From NCBI GenBank assembly GCA_030374765.1, contig JARGXX010000022.1:310001-374000 (forward strand): DNA of 64,000 bases, written 5' to 3'. Below are positions 1 through 11,372 of the stretch, one piece after another. The position numbers and the translations under genes are program-made. The DNA is from Agarophyton chilense (taxonomy: Eukaryota; Rhodophyta; Florideophyceae; Gracilariales; Gracilariaceae). The notes beneath the pieces were generated by a model. The model searched no databases. It was not told the DNA's origin and saw only the letters and a program-made list of their open reading frames with translations. Within the stretch, counting starts at the first letter, position 1. Each line of letters opens with the position of its first letter.

Positions 1-2656
1 AACCTGCCATATTCAGTGGATACCGAATCTAGCGAGTACCAAGTAGGTTGTGCCCTTTTTTAAACACACCCTGATGGTGAACGCAAACCCATTGGTTACT
101 GGTCAACATCGCTGAAGGCAGCTGAGAAGGAGTATTCTGTTTCAGAAAAGGAATGCCTTGCAGTCGTTTGGGCTCTAACCACATTGCGACCGTATCTCCA
201 CGGAGAACGTTTTACCGTCAACACGGATCATTCGTCTCTACGATGGTTATTGTCCATTACAAACCCGTCTGGTCGTCTCACACGATGGCGCTTACGCCTT
301 TCTGAATTCGATTTCGAAGTGAAGTATAAGAAGGGATGGGCCAATGTCCAAGCTGACGCGCTATCGCGACTCAAAACACTGGGCGAAACCCAAGGTGAAA
401 TCGATGAAGAGATACCTTGCTTCTACATGGAGACTCATTCACCATCTTTTGAAGAAGAGGAACAAGAGACCCTTGATGACTATTCAGCGAATCTCGTGCA
501 CTGAGCTCCTCAATGAGCAACACGCCGATACGTTTTGTACGTCGATACGCTCTCGTCTTAACGGGGGGGAGGAGCTCCCCTGTTCACTCGATTCACGAGG
601 AATACTGTTAGGACATGTCGAAAAGCATGATAAAATCGTGATTCCACACGTCTTGAAGAGTCAAGTACTCCATCTGGCACACTACAGCAGGCTGTCTGGT
701 CATCCAGGAGGAACGAAGTTGTTCATGACTCTAAGAAGGGATTTTTACTGGCCTACTCTGGCGATGGACTGCCATGCTACAGCGAGGTTGTGTACAACAT
801 GTGCGAAGAATCGCGTGAAGCTTTACAGGAAGCGAAAACCGATGAAGTTATTCCAGGCGAAAGTGCCTTTACAATACGTCAGTATCGACATCCTAGGCGA
901 ATTGATTCGCTCAAGGCGAGGTTATCGCTACCTATTGGTAATCACCGACCGCTTCTCGAAGCTAGTGCGGACCGTGCCGCTGAAGCGGATAACCGCAGAC
1001 GTAATCGCACAGGCGTTTATCAAACACTGGGTATTTATATACCGACCACCAGAAGTTCTGTTATCAGATAATGGGAAGCAATTCGTTGCGAAGTTCTTTC
1101 AAAATGTTTTCGGCATTATGGGCATTCGAATTGTGTTTACCACGACCTATCATCCGCAATGAAACGGTCAGGTGGGGCGTTTCAACCGCACGCTGATAGC
1201 AGCACTACGACACTACATCGCGGACAACCCGAAAGAATGGGACATGTTTGCAGATACTCTGCGCTACGCGTACAACACGCAAATGCATACCTCTACAAAG
1301 ACGGCACAGTTCGACCTCGTGCTCTCACGTAACCCTCCGGCTTTACCGGTTGCGCTCGACGACGAGACAGAATTGGACGCGCCGACCCTGGCTAAGTACC
1401 ATCTGAAATAGAGGAATGACCTGAAGGCCAGAGCGAAAGAAGCTGCTAAGGAGTTATCAAAGACGCAAGCTCGCTATAAGCGAAACTATGACGCCAGAAG
1501 GCGAAGAGGAAATCCGCCAATCCGAGTAGGAGGTCACGTCTTCGTGCGAGTTAAAAGACCGGACAAACAGGAAGAATCTCGTCATAAGTTGTTGCCGATA
1601 GCGGCTGGACCCTTCAAAGTGGTGGACCTTGATGAAGACCTAGTGGTTATCAAGACAGGTGAGGACGTTGAACGTGTATCGTGCGATCGCGTTGAAGTCG
1701 CGCCTGACCCGCAAGTGGAAGTCCAGGTATCTGGTAGAACTAAGGAGGCAAGTGTGACCGAACGTCAAGGCAAACGCCCAAGTGACTCGGAGGAGAGTGA
1801 ACCGCCACCAATGGCTCGAGCGGAGGAGAAACCTCCTGATCTCCCACCGCCGGCGGTTGCGTACGCCAATCACGGACAGCTTCCGAAGTATCGGGATATG
1901 CCCCGTGGCACGCACACACCCGTAAGTACAGAAATGGAACCTGAAAGCAGGAGAGATGTTTTGGACCTTGGCCTCAAGGACTTGGAAACGAGTGCACGCG
2001 GAAACGTGGCGTTGCCGCTTCAGGCTGAACTGTCAGGTGAAGCGCCACTCGCTGTTCCGCCGATATCGGCTCCCATCCTTCGTGGGCAGGAAGAAGAAGA
2101 GGTATCGCCTCCTGTCGTGGTGCAAGCACCATCGTCAACCGCACAGCGGTCAGAATCGGATAGACCGAAGGAAGTTCATCCACGAATGGAATTGAGAAGT
2201 AGCAAGAAGTACGCTTCTATGCAACCTGGAAAACAGGATAGCTCTTTATCTGAGAAAGGTTCTCAAGGAATGAGTACACTGCCCCTGCGGGCAGAACGAC
2301 AGTTAGTCGACGAGCGAACGCTTAGCGACGCTGAGACTGCTAACACAGAGACGCTTGGGTCAGCCCTAAGGCATTTCAAACCTGTTAACAGGAGTTTCGC
2401 GCCAACAGCGAAAGCATTGGGAAACGCCCAATAATATGTTATGGATCGCATATGTGAACATGGCGAACATGAAGATACTAGAGAATTACTGTATCGAGTG
2501 CGTTGGTACGGTTTTCCTCCGGAAGCGGATACGTGGGAACCTATAGCTCATATCCCCCGTTCGCAATTCGTGCGATATCATCAACGCATGCGATTACCAC
2601 TCCCCATGGAGATCGACTCCTCGATATTCGGGCTCACGGGCACATCCCATTTTTAA
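1..2656 (+). pseudogene. Ty3/gypsy chromovirus pol remnant (RNase H, integrase, chromodomain)
   Basis: Decayed 3' two-thirds of a Ty3-type polyprotein, cut by the window start. In order: the end of reverse transcriptase and RNase H (motifs 'NTDHSSL' near 220 and 'QADALSRL' near 350), the H2C2 integrase zinc finger (H..H near 670-700, 'CTTC' near 795), the integrase core ending in 'HPQ', a long linker rich in charged residues and Pro, and a C-terminal chromodomain at about 2441-2610 ('YRVRWYGFPPEADTWEP'). RNase H and integrase lie in different frames, so there is a frameshift near 480-505. Stops interrupt the frame at 61-63 (TAA), 1160-1162 (TGA, replacing the residue between HPQ and NGQV), 1409-1411 (TAG) and 2432-2434 (TAA). 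The chromodomain places it in the chromovirus branch, whose integrases target chromatin. It cannot encode an intact polyprotein as read. Confidence 0.9.
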
Positions 2657-3130
2657 GTATGAGCTACAAAGGTAGTAAAAACTCGAAAGGAGAGAAGAAA
2701 ACAAGAAATCATGAAGAAGAAACGTGAAAACACGCAAGCACAGGACATTTACTGATTATCACCTATGAAGAACTCGAGAAGCGAGAAGAGAAGTCGGGGA
2801 CTCATTAGGCCAGGAACAACCGGTAGTATTGGTATTGCTTTGTGGCTCGGGTGTGGCGTTTGCCAAGATCGGCAGACACCGTATGATGCCGTGGACTGCT
2901 TGCTGAAGCCACACTGGCTGAAGGAACCCTGAAGGCACGACTTAGCCGTCAAGTTTGACGGGCTGTGACCATTTCAGTTCATCGCAGGATGTGAAAAGGC
3001 GGCTGGCGCCCGAATACCAGAGGACTGGGTGTGCTAAAAGAAGTCGTGAGAACGATGAGTACCCGGAACGCCGGTTGTCGCGCATGTGGTGCACCTGTCT
3101 TGCGCCCGATACGGTTCGCGCTTAGCGAGG
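2657..3130 (+). other. Non-coding tail of the chromovirus
   Basis: Sequence between the chromodomain stop and the candidate polypurine tract. It begins purine-rich (2660-2730). No protein domain or RNA gene was recognised. Confidence 0.4.
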
Positions 3131-3136
3131 GGGGTA

Positions 3137-3600
3137 TGTAGTATTCTACTACTTCGGCGTTCCGATGGTTTCTTTGTCGCAAAGTCGCGTTTGGAACTCA
3201 TTACTGAGTAGCCTGGTCAGTGCTAGGATAAGAAGCGACACACCGCGTAGGATGCCAGGAGGCAGGCTACATTGTTGGAACACGTCGTATCACGAGTGGA
3301 GTGGCTTGCAACGGCGCATGTAGTGGCGATCCACGTGGCTGGGTTTACTACCCTTTGTAGATGTAAGTCCATTAGGGACCGTACCCATACAGTGATTTGG
3401 CTAAGTGGCTGACCACTGGGTATTATTTATATATTTATTTGGGCACTCACCCTGGCACACAGTATATAGTGTACCAGAGGTGAGCGCTGACTCCAAGTAA
3501 AGGAGACAACATGGGCATCATGACTATTCTGTTCCTCGTTTAGGATTCCTTAACCGGAGATCCGGACGAGCTATAATAGATGGTCAGCCCCCAACCACTT
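3137..3600 (+). repeat. Probable 3' LTR of the chromovirus
   Basis: A purine run (AGCGAGGGGGG, 3124-3134) directly precedes TGTAGTATTC at 3137, the layout expected of a polypurine tract followed by an LTR start. Inside is an AT-rich TATA-like block at 3423-3442. The right end is placed near 3600 because the minus-strand gag/pol remnant of another element starts there. The 5' LTR is outside the window, so the boundaries cannot be confirmed by repeat identity. Confidence 0.4.
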
Positions 3601-6036
3601 CACGAGCCGTCTCGTACCTACGTTCCATCAAAGTTTTAAAGTTGCATTGTTCACCCTCGCTGGCGAGTAGTAGCCTTACACCCCACTTCCAGCTCGCTGG
3701 TGTTGTAGCTCTACCACCCCTTTTTCTTCGCCGCAAGCGACCCATCGGCAGTCCGAACGCTGTCACAAGTGTCTGATCTCTCCGTTAGAGCCGATACTAC
3801 ACCAATAGCAGGCTGGGTTCCGCCATTATGCCAACCATTCGGTGTTTTCCTCCTGTACGGGAGGGGTTGAGTCCAAGTTTGGTGTCTCCTCGATGGCATT
3901 GACCTGTACCGGTGTACGGGGTTGGAACCTATTTGGTGCTTGCGTTGAAGACTTATAGAGGCGTTGGTGACTCTGCATGCGAGCCTGAATCAACTGGTCC
4001 CTCATCCCTGGAGGTAAGTTAGCGCAATTGTTTGCCCAATGGTCTGTCGCGAGACAAAACCAGCAAACGAGGCCTCCAGTTTGGGGGTCTCGCGTTACCA
4101 TTGAGGGGGGCTTCGAAACCTGGTTGGTAGGAGCAGTGACGTAGGATATGGGTGGCGAGTTATGGGAGCTCGCTCCCGGCATCCTATGCGAGCTCATCGC
4201 ACTTGGCGGCGATTGTACCGAGTGTGGTGTACGCGTTGACGACCAATTTCCTACCGTCGAAGGTTTCGAGAACCGCCCCAGGGTCGCTACCAAGTGGATA
4301 GCGATCCCTGTAGGTACTTCGAGGTGCGAGCTACCATCTGAGGTTGTGGTATCTTCAATTTCCAAGACCGACCTTTTCGGTTTATCCTTCGAGGTTGGAG
4401 GCACGGCTGGTCTCTTTCCCAGCCGAAGGGTATCTCCAAGGCCCTGGGAGTATCGAGCCAGTCCATTGTAGTCTACCTTTCGGTTAGTGGCCAGGTAGTT
4501 GCGTATCTGGGAACGGATCGCTTTGTCGACATTGTCGGTAAATAGCTACATTAACCTAAAGATAGTGAACACATTACCACAACGGGTTGCCAGATTCCAA
4601 AGCGCGAGCGAAAACTCCGATTCGGTTTGCCCAGACCTTTGATGGTAAGCGAGGACTTCCGAGTAAGCCTCTTGGATAACATCATCGGTGGCGTATGTTT
4701 TTAAAAGAAAATTGACTACTTCTGGGTATGACTCCAACATCTCTGTGCCATCCTCATCCACGGCTAAGGTATTACCGCGGAGCCTACCCTGTTGCAAGTA
4801 GTATGCTTGTCCATTAAGGTAAAACTGAAATAGCGACATAGCAGCGCCCTCGGAAAAACCATTTTGGTCACATGCAAGCTTGAAAGTCTGTAGAAACTCA
4901 ACCACCGCAATAGGATCCGTACCTGTGAAGGTTGTGTCACCCATTTGGAAACTGAGCTTCTTGTGGTGTTTAATAATCTTCTGAGCAACCTCTTGGATGT
5001 ATCCAGAAGACTTGTTGATCAACCGATAAGTCCTGTAATCAACCGCTTTGGTGAACACATCGTTCAACGGTAGGTACACCTCCAGGTCCATTTCAGTGTC
5101 CGACCCAGAGTCGGGCGACTCATTGTATCGCTTTTTACCCTTTCGGTTCTTTTTCGACGACTTCTTCGTCGACCTGTTCGGTTTCTTCTTCTTCTTACCT
5201 TAACGGTCATCATCCGACGATGACCTCGTATGGGAACTGGAGTCTGACGAGTCGGGGTCCGAATCATCCTCTCAATTCTTTCCCCTCTTCGTTCTACGCT
5301 TCTTCCCTTTTCGGTTTCTTCGTCGTTCATCCAACGAGTCAGACGAATCGTTCTTGGGACCACCTCCATGGGTATCCTATTGAACGAAACCAGTAATTGG
5401 TGGCAGATAAATGTCTTCATGATCTACCTTCCCCGAGACCTCTTGACTCTGCCTTGGACCTTGTAGGTATTCACTATCAGTAGGTAAGTGTTTGGAATGG
5501 GTGGAATGACCCATTTGGAACCCTTGTGGTATGAGCTTTGCGATGTTCCCCTGTGTAGGTCGGGATTCTGCGAATCCCTCGGAAACCCAAAGGTCCTGCA
5601 CAGCGCGGTAAACATGCTCCCTAGCATCTGTAAAGAGATACTGTTTCACCATTTCAGGTATCCTGTCCGACAGCTCTTGAGCTGCTCGGTGAACCACAAT
5701 ACGGGTAGATGCATCGACGTCCATTGAGGGCGGAACCATCCGGGTATCCGACTTCTCCTTTATGGATAATGCATCCTCGACCTCGAGGGTGACGAGCGCT
5801 TTCGCTCGCTCTTCGAGCTGAGACCATAGCTGCTCCGCTGCAACCTCAATTGGTAATTCCATTTGAGGTTCCGTTGCCATAGGCGGCGGACCATGTACCT
5901 TTGCGGTTTTGTCCCGAGGGTGCCGGAGCAGCTCCTCGGGGGTTTTCAGAATCGGTTGAGCCGACAGGGCTCCTTTAAGACCATTATGGCTTGGCAGGGC
6001 GCTCGCACCGCGCGTATTCCTCTTAGGTCGTTCCAT
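3601..6036 (-). pseudogene. Retroelement gag remnant with CCHC zinc knuckle
   Basis: Reads right to left as a broken gag. An N-terminal segment (6036 to about 5377, 'MERPKRNTRGAS') is followed by a very basic and acidic low-complexity stretch (5420-5064), a capsid-like helical segment (5091-4546, with 'FLQTFKLACDQNGF') and a nucleocapsid part (4404-3826) with one CCHC knuckle 'CWFCLATDHWANNC' (C-x2-C-x4-H-x4-C). The pieces are separated by frameshifts and stops. Beyond 3826 only about 230 bases of unreadable sequence remain before the neighbouring LTR, so protease, reverse transcriptase and integrase are missing. On the minus strand, TACTACA followed by TTTTGGTCTCATGAC (about 6190-6171) could be an LTR end with a primer-binding site; this is weak. 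Family assignment beyond LTR-type gag is uncertain. Confidence 0.7.
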
Positions 6037-6489
6037 TTGTGACCAATAGTGGTATCCTGTATTGCTTTGCGGGATTTTCTGAAACCAAATAGGTGTACGA
6101 GCGTCTACTCCTTCTTGGAATCTCGTGCGAACTGTGAAGGTACGACGAAACCTAAAAATACTTTCTAAGTCATGAGACCAAAATGTAGTACAATCACTTC
6201 TGGGGTATGCTACTGTCTTGTCTCGGGAGCGTGGTGACGCTCAACTTTAGAAGGTTGACGTAATAAACCTCGATGGTAACAGGGCACCGTGAAAACCCGC
6301 AGGGGAAAACGGCGGGGCAACCAGCCTATACCGTGTAGGTGAACGAGGGTAGGCGTCGATGCGCGGGAAAGCCTGTGTGGTAGTTGAGAAACGATGAACC
6401 AAAAGGTATAATCGTGACCCAAGTGGTGCCTGTCTTTATCAGATTAGGTTTGTAGGACAACGCTTGGAGCGGAGACACCACGAAAATGT

Positions 6490-7250
6490 TCGGGATCTTC
6501 CTCTCTTGGGAGACACGCCTCAGGCGGAGGAGACGCGTCCCAGCGGAGCACAGAAACAGAGCCACTCTGGAAAGGCACGACGGAGTCGGGTGTAAGACCG
6601 AGGCCAGTCCGGCGGGATATACCTAGAGTGTTTAGATGAGCACGGAACAGTCCGAAGTGTGACCAATCCTAGACGGAGCGGTACCACGGCGATTCTCGGA
6701 AAAAGAGCGAGGAAACACTCGTTTGAGGTGGACGAGCGGGGTGAGTGGGGCGGCCACTCACGAGAGCCAAAAAGGAGAAAAAGAGGAAACGGTGGCGACA
6801 CCCTATACAGGGGCGAGACTACGACAAGTGTCGGCGATTAGATATGAACCCACGGTGGTGGTAGCAATCTGGTCGACAGAGGGGTGGATGAACTAATGTG
6901 CGACGGACGCTCACGCAGTATGCGGTGAAGATGCGCCGAAGGCGAAGAGTTCAGAGCCAAGACTCCCTCCTTGGGATCTCCCAAGAGGGTGTTTACTGGG
7001 TAGCAGTGCTCAACCTCCTAAGTAGTGTGGCTCGGGGCCCCTGACAGTGGGCGCCCGCCCGAAAAATAGACACTAAATAGCGATAGCGTAGCTAAATAAA
7101 TACTAAAAAATACTAAAAAAATACTAACCATTAGGTAGAATCCGGGCCACGTGTGGCACGCCTCGCACTCGCGCGTCGGCATCCGTGCAGTCCACGTGTT
7201 CCACAAGGGTGCACCTCCGGTCCTAACCGGCCGTCGGCACGCAATAGCGG
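6490..7250. repeat. Shared non-coding module, copy A
   Basis: About 0.76 kb without a credible gene that lines up in order with 60300-61010. Shared blocks include GGATCTTCCTCTC (6493), CGGGTGTAAG (6587), TATACA followed by GGGCG..ACGA.AAGTG (about 6804-6830), CAGAGCCAAGA (6952), TTTACTGG (6992), a GC-rich palindromic patch (about 7030-7060), an AT patch with TAAATAGC, and two CACGTG boxes about 45 bases apart (7147, 7193). The order and spacing are kept although the sequences between the blocks differ. It is probably the terminal or promoter region of a mobile-element family, or a non-autonomous element. Confidence 0.6.
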
Positions 7251-10200
7251 TATAGCTTGTCATAGACCAAGCAAGTCCTCAAGCGAACGAAATCTCTAAG
7301 TCCTGGGAAGAAACCCCCATGAAGGGCATTGCACTTCAAGGATGGGGGAGGTGCAGTTCCCTATATGCAGTGGACTGCACTCTCCAGATCATCTTGGAGG
7401 TGCCAGCAAGGCACGGTCTCTGACCTAGTGTTAGAGACCTGGTCAGCACTGGCTACAATGCCAGGTGGCCACTCCACTACTGTACTAAAATAAATATAAA
7501 TATAATTACAATTACTAACAATTACTCAACCAGAAGGTATATGTCAACACTACACGTGGCTGACAAAACCTAGATGGTAGCTCGCCCGAAGCTTCATGGC
7601 CAGTGATCCCTCGCATCCATCATCTATAAGGTTAGTGTAGTATATCGACAACCCCAAAGGTCAACCCTTCTGTCATTTAGCCCTTTTGATTCGCAACGCA
7701 CACTTTTTGAACCCACTGCTGATGAGGCGCATCAAACCTGTGAGAAAACCCTCCAAACTAGTGACACTAAACCGAGTAATTGGTGCAGGGCACGAAGCAG
7801 AGCTTCTCACAGTACAAAAAATGAAGGACAAATTGGCCTCTATAAAGCGCTCGCAGTATCCAAGGAAATTACCGAAGAAGATTACAAAGTCTAAGCCGTG
7901 TTCCGAATCACTTTACAAAGAAAACAGTGGGTTGGGGAGGCTGGAGGTTGTCTGGAGTTGAAAAATGATGTGGGTGGCACTGATTTTGATGATGTGCCTA
8001 TTTCAAGATGGCCAAGCTGCGACAGGCAAAATTCGAGGGCGCCAAGCGCCAAATGTTTTGCGTACAGTCAACGGCAATCGCAACGCCGCCGAGGCGTTGG
8101 TTGCGCTTTCTGAGATTGGCAATGCGCGCAACCCGAGTTGATCAACCCGTTTCAAGTTAAGCCTTGTTGTGTTTGTCGACACGTGCAATTGCGTTTGTTG
8201 CTATTAGATATCGTTGATTTTGGCCACGTAAATGAATATTTCTTTTATACCGTTAGATGTTTCAAATTGCGCCGACGAGAAGGTTACTCCCGGCGCAGAC
8301 ATAGCGAAAACGCTGTACATGACTGTACACGTGAAATCTTGAAATTTGCAGTGTTGTCTTTGTTGTGCCGAGATTCAAAGAAGCCAGTCAATTTTTTGCA
8401 ATCTGATCAGCTGCACCGAAGCGACGCTACTGTAAAAAGTGCCGCAAAATCACACCCAATCGTCGGGTGAGTGAGAAGAGGAGAGCAAAATGGTTCTTGA
8501 GCAAGACAACCGTTTCTGTATACCAAGGACGTAGCAAGGGAAAATTGTTTTAGCTCACCATTCTCAGCACGCAACAACATACATTGCAAGGATAACAAGG
8601 AACGTTTATAACCTACTAGGATCTGGGTAGAGCGCGTGTTAAAACTATAGGCCCACCAACCTCAGGTAGTCAAACTGCTCCATGACTGAAAAACTGTTGT
8701 CGCATTTCAGGACAAATAAATCTGAATCGACTACATCTCAGCGTCTTTGTAAACGGTAAGTAGATTTGTAACAAAACAAAATCAAACATTACTTTAATAG
8801 AGTCTTTAATACTATAACAAAAGGCATAAAAATCAATATTTCTTCCAAGTGGAAGAACCGTTCTCTTAAATAGCTGTTAATGAATTTTTACGGGGGCCAT
8901 TCTGCCATCAAACATTTAGTAAGGAAATTTGAAAAGGCTCAACAGAAAGGACTGCCCCAATTGACGGAAATGGAACACATTTTCGCCAAAATATTTCCGA
9001 GCCAGTACACTACGCGCTCTGAACACCTTCGACTACATTCCCGCTCCCCGCTGCAACTTGCTTTCATTTCTTAACATGGCTAACAAACCCAATCCATTGC
9101 TACCAGTGTCTTTTAATTATTCTTCTTATTTTCCACGCAATCATCTGCATAACCCCTAGCTTGTGTGAAACATAACCTGCAAACAAGACCCTAACCCTCG
9201 AGCCAGGCCTGTTACATCCAAACTTTAATTAACTGCTATCTCAATTTCTTTAGATCTGCCCATTGTTTTTACAACATCTGTGTGTGTGGAATAGTTTTTA
9301 AAATCAGCAAGAATGGCTTCTTTATCTTTGGTGGAAAGAGGAAAATTTCGAGGCATTTCCCATGCGTACTTTACAACTCTTCACTGCGTTTTCGCTGTGT
9401 CTTCCTGTTATCTATAGTCTGTATGGGTTTGGTATTGTTTGGAATTGATATTTGGCGCGAAAAGAAGTGTGTTCCGTTTTGGTCCTGTAGTTTTTTTTGG
9501 CTCTTGTTTTCTACTAGTTCTGTTTAAATGTTGAACACAAAAAAGTACGTGGTCTTATATTTTTGACGCGCACTGCAGCCCTTTGCTGTTCCAACAAGGT
9601 CACTGCTCGCAGCAACAACGCATATTCAAACCGCCTATTCTTGCGCATTCTCATTTATGTGCTCTGCTTTTCTTGACCCCAGTCCTTGCTGAGCGATGCA
9701 TCCCTGTACATTTCTTTTCCTACTACACATAATTTGAGTGACGACGTGTTTTGGAGCACATACAAGATGCATATGTCAATGCTGCACAGCTTACTTGTCT
9801 TTTTGTACAAGAGAACCACTAACCAGCCATATATAATATGTTTCCTACTTAATAATTTCCAGAATGCCACTATACCAAATGCAATCGACTCTTGCGAATC
9901 AACAGGCCCATTTCGTTCCGCTATTTCTGTCGTTTGGAATACCTCAACAACGGGCCCCGATTGCGTATCGAATTCACATATTTGTTGCTATACTCAGCAC
10001 CCACAGTCATTCGTAATCAGTCAAAAACAAGCTCTGGAATCTTCGACGGAAGCTATTCGGTATCCATTCCCACGAAATTGTTTAAATTAGTCAGTCAAAA
10101 ATACGACCAAAGTAGGATCGGACCAACGACTGCTGTAGTGTTGGCAACTGTTGAGGCTGAACTCACACAGGATACAGGTCTTACGTTTCTTTTTGGTGTT

Positions 10201-11260
10201 CTGCATATTTTCAATTTGGATTTTCAAATGCAACACAAATTGGGTTTCTGGTTCACAGTCCAGCGTTCAGTACGAATTCCTTCACCTTCACGACACCCTC
10301 TATCATCGCGCGCACACAGGAATCAGTTCTATCGGACGCGTATGTATTAAAAAAATTTTCGCAACACATCCCATGGATTACAAGTCCTTCGGTGGTTTTC
10401 AATCTAATTCTAATTCAAAAACCAAACCATAGTATCAGCTATCTCATCCTACTTGAGCCCATTTTAGATGCAACCCATTGTTTTCCATGAAACATGCATA
10501 GAAGATATGATTCGCATTACCCTTTACGTGGAGAAAGCTTTTCCGGCAGAAACCTTGTACAGAGTTCAAGCTTTTTTTAACGGCACCAACCTCAGCAGAA
10601 CGCTGAAACGACAACACGCAATTTACGAACGTTGAAGAGGTAATAAACACAATACTATGGATGGTAAAAATGACTCTGATACGTCATGCTTGTTGGTTGA
10701 TGGGTAGTGACTCCAAGAGTTTCATTAAAGTACTGTTCTTTTGAGCTGAAGCGATATTTGATACAAACACTTGCTATTTCATCGATTGAAAATCATTTCC
10801 GTGTGTAATTGAACTTATGATAAAACACCACTGTCATTTATTTCTGTGCTTGTTCATGTTTTGGTTGCTGCGCATGCGAATCAATTTCGCGGTGTCGAAA
10901 AGGACGAGGAGCCTTTTTGTTCAAAGCATCTCTTAGAGAGTACACGATGATGTTTAAAGACCGCCTCATTACGCCGATCGCAATGCGAAATAATATGAAA
11001 ATACCTCAAATTGTTGGGACTAGCGATTCATTACAAGGGTACAGCAGGTGTGTTGCGTAGCTAAAATGCCAAAAGGAGATAACTTAAGTGTTTTCTCCGT
11101 CATCAGAAAACGTCATTGTTTCACTAATCAGTTTCTATGCACCATGAGGTTTAACATCGGTCACAGAATAGGCATGAGTAGTGTTTTGTGTTTTTGGCTT
11201 TGCAGCAAGAGGAGCATTCAGATATACAGAGTTGACACTTAGTGAAGTCCCCAACTCATT
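7251..11260. other. AT-rich stretch with no recognised gene
   Basis: About 4 kb. 7440-7680 looks like more terminal-repeat DNA (AT-rich block near 7485-7525, then CACGTGG at 7552). From 7.7 kb the DNA is AT-rich with many short frames in all phases. The longest (9892-10350, 152 codons; 9686-10090, 134 codons) resemble no family I know and overlap one another. I do not call a gene here. Confidence 0.5.
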
Positions 11261-11264
11261 CACC

Positions 11265-11271
11265 TATAAAA
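11265..11271 (+). promoter_or_regulatory. TATA box of the FAD/NAD(P)-binding protein gene
   Basis: TATAAAA lies 102 bases upstream of the ATG at 11373, followed by a CACGTG box (11275-11280). Spacing suits a core promoter with a short leader. Confidence 0.6.
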
Positions 11272-11372
11272 GCCCACGTGCGGCAAAGATCTGCCGCTTC
11301 CAGAACAGTTCATGTATTTATTGCACTCACTTCAGTTGCTTCGAGTTTTGTTGACTATTACTAACTTTAAGA

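Noticed and set aside
9686-10350. Overlapping frames of 134 and 152 codons in the AT-rich region
   Set aside because: They overlap in different phases, have no family match and no promoter or splice support.
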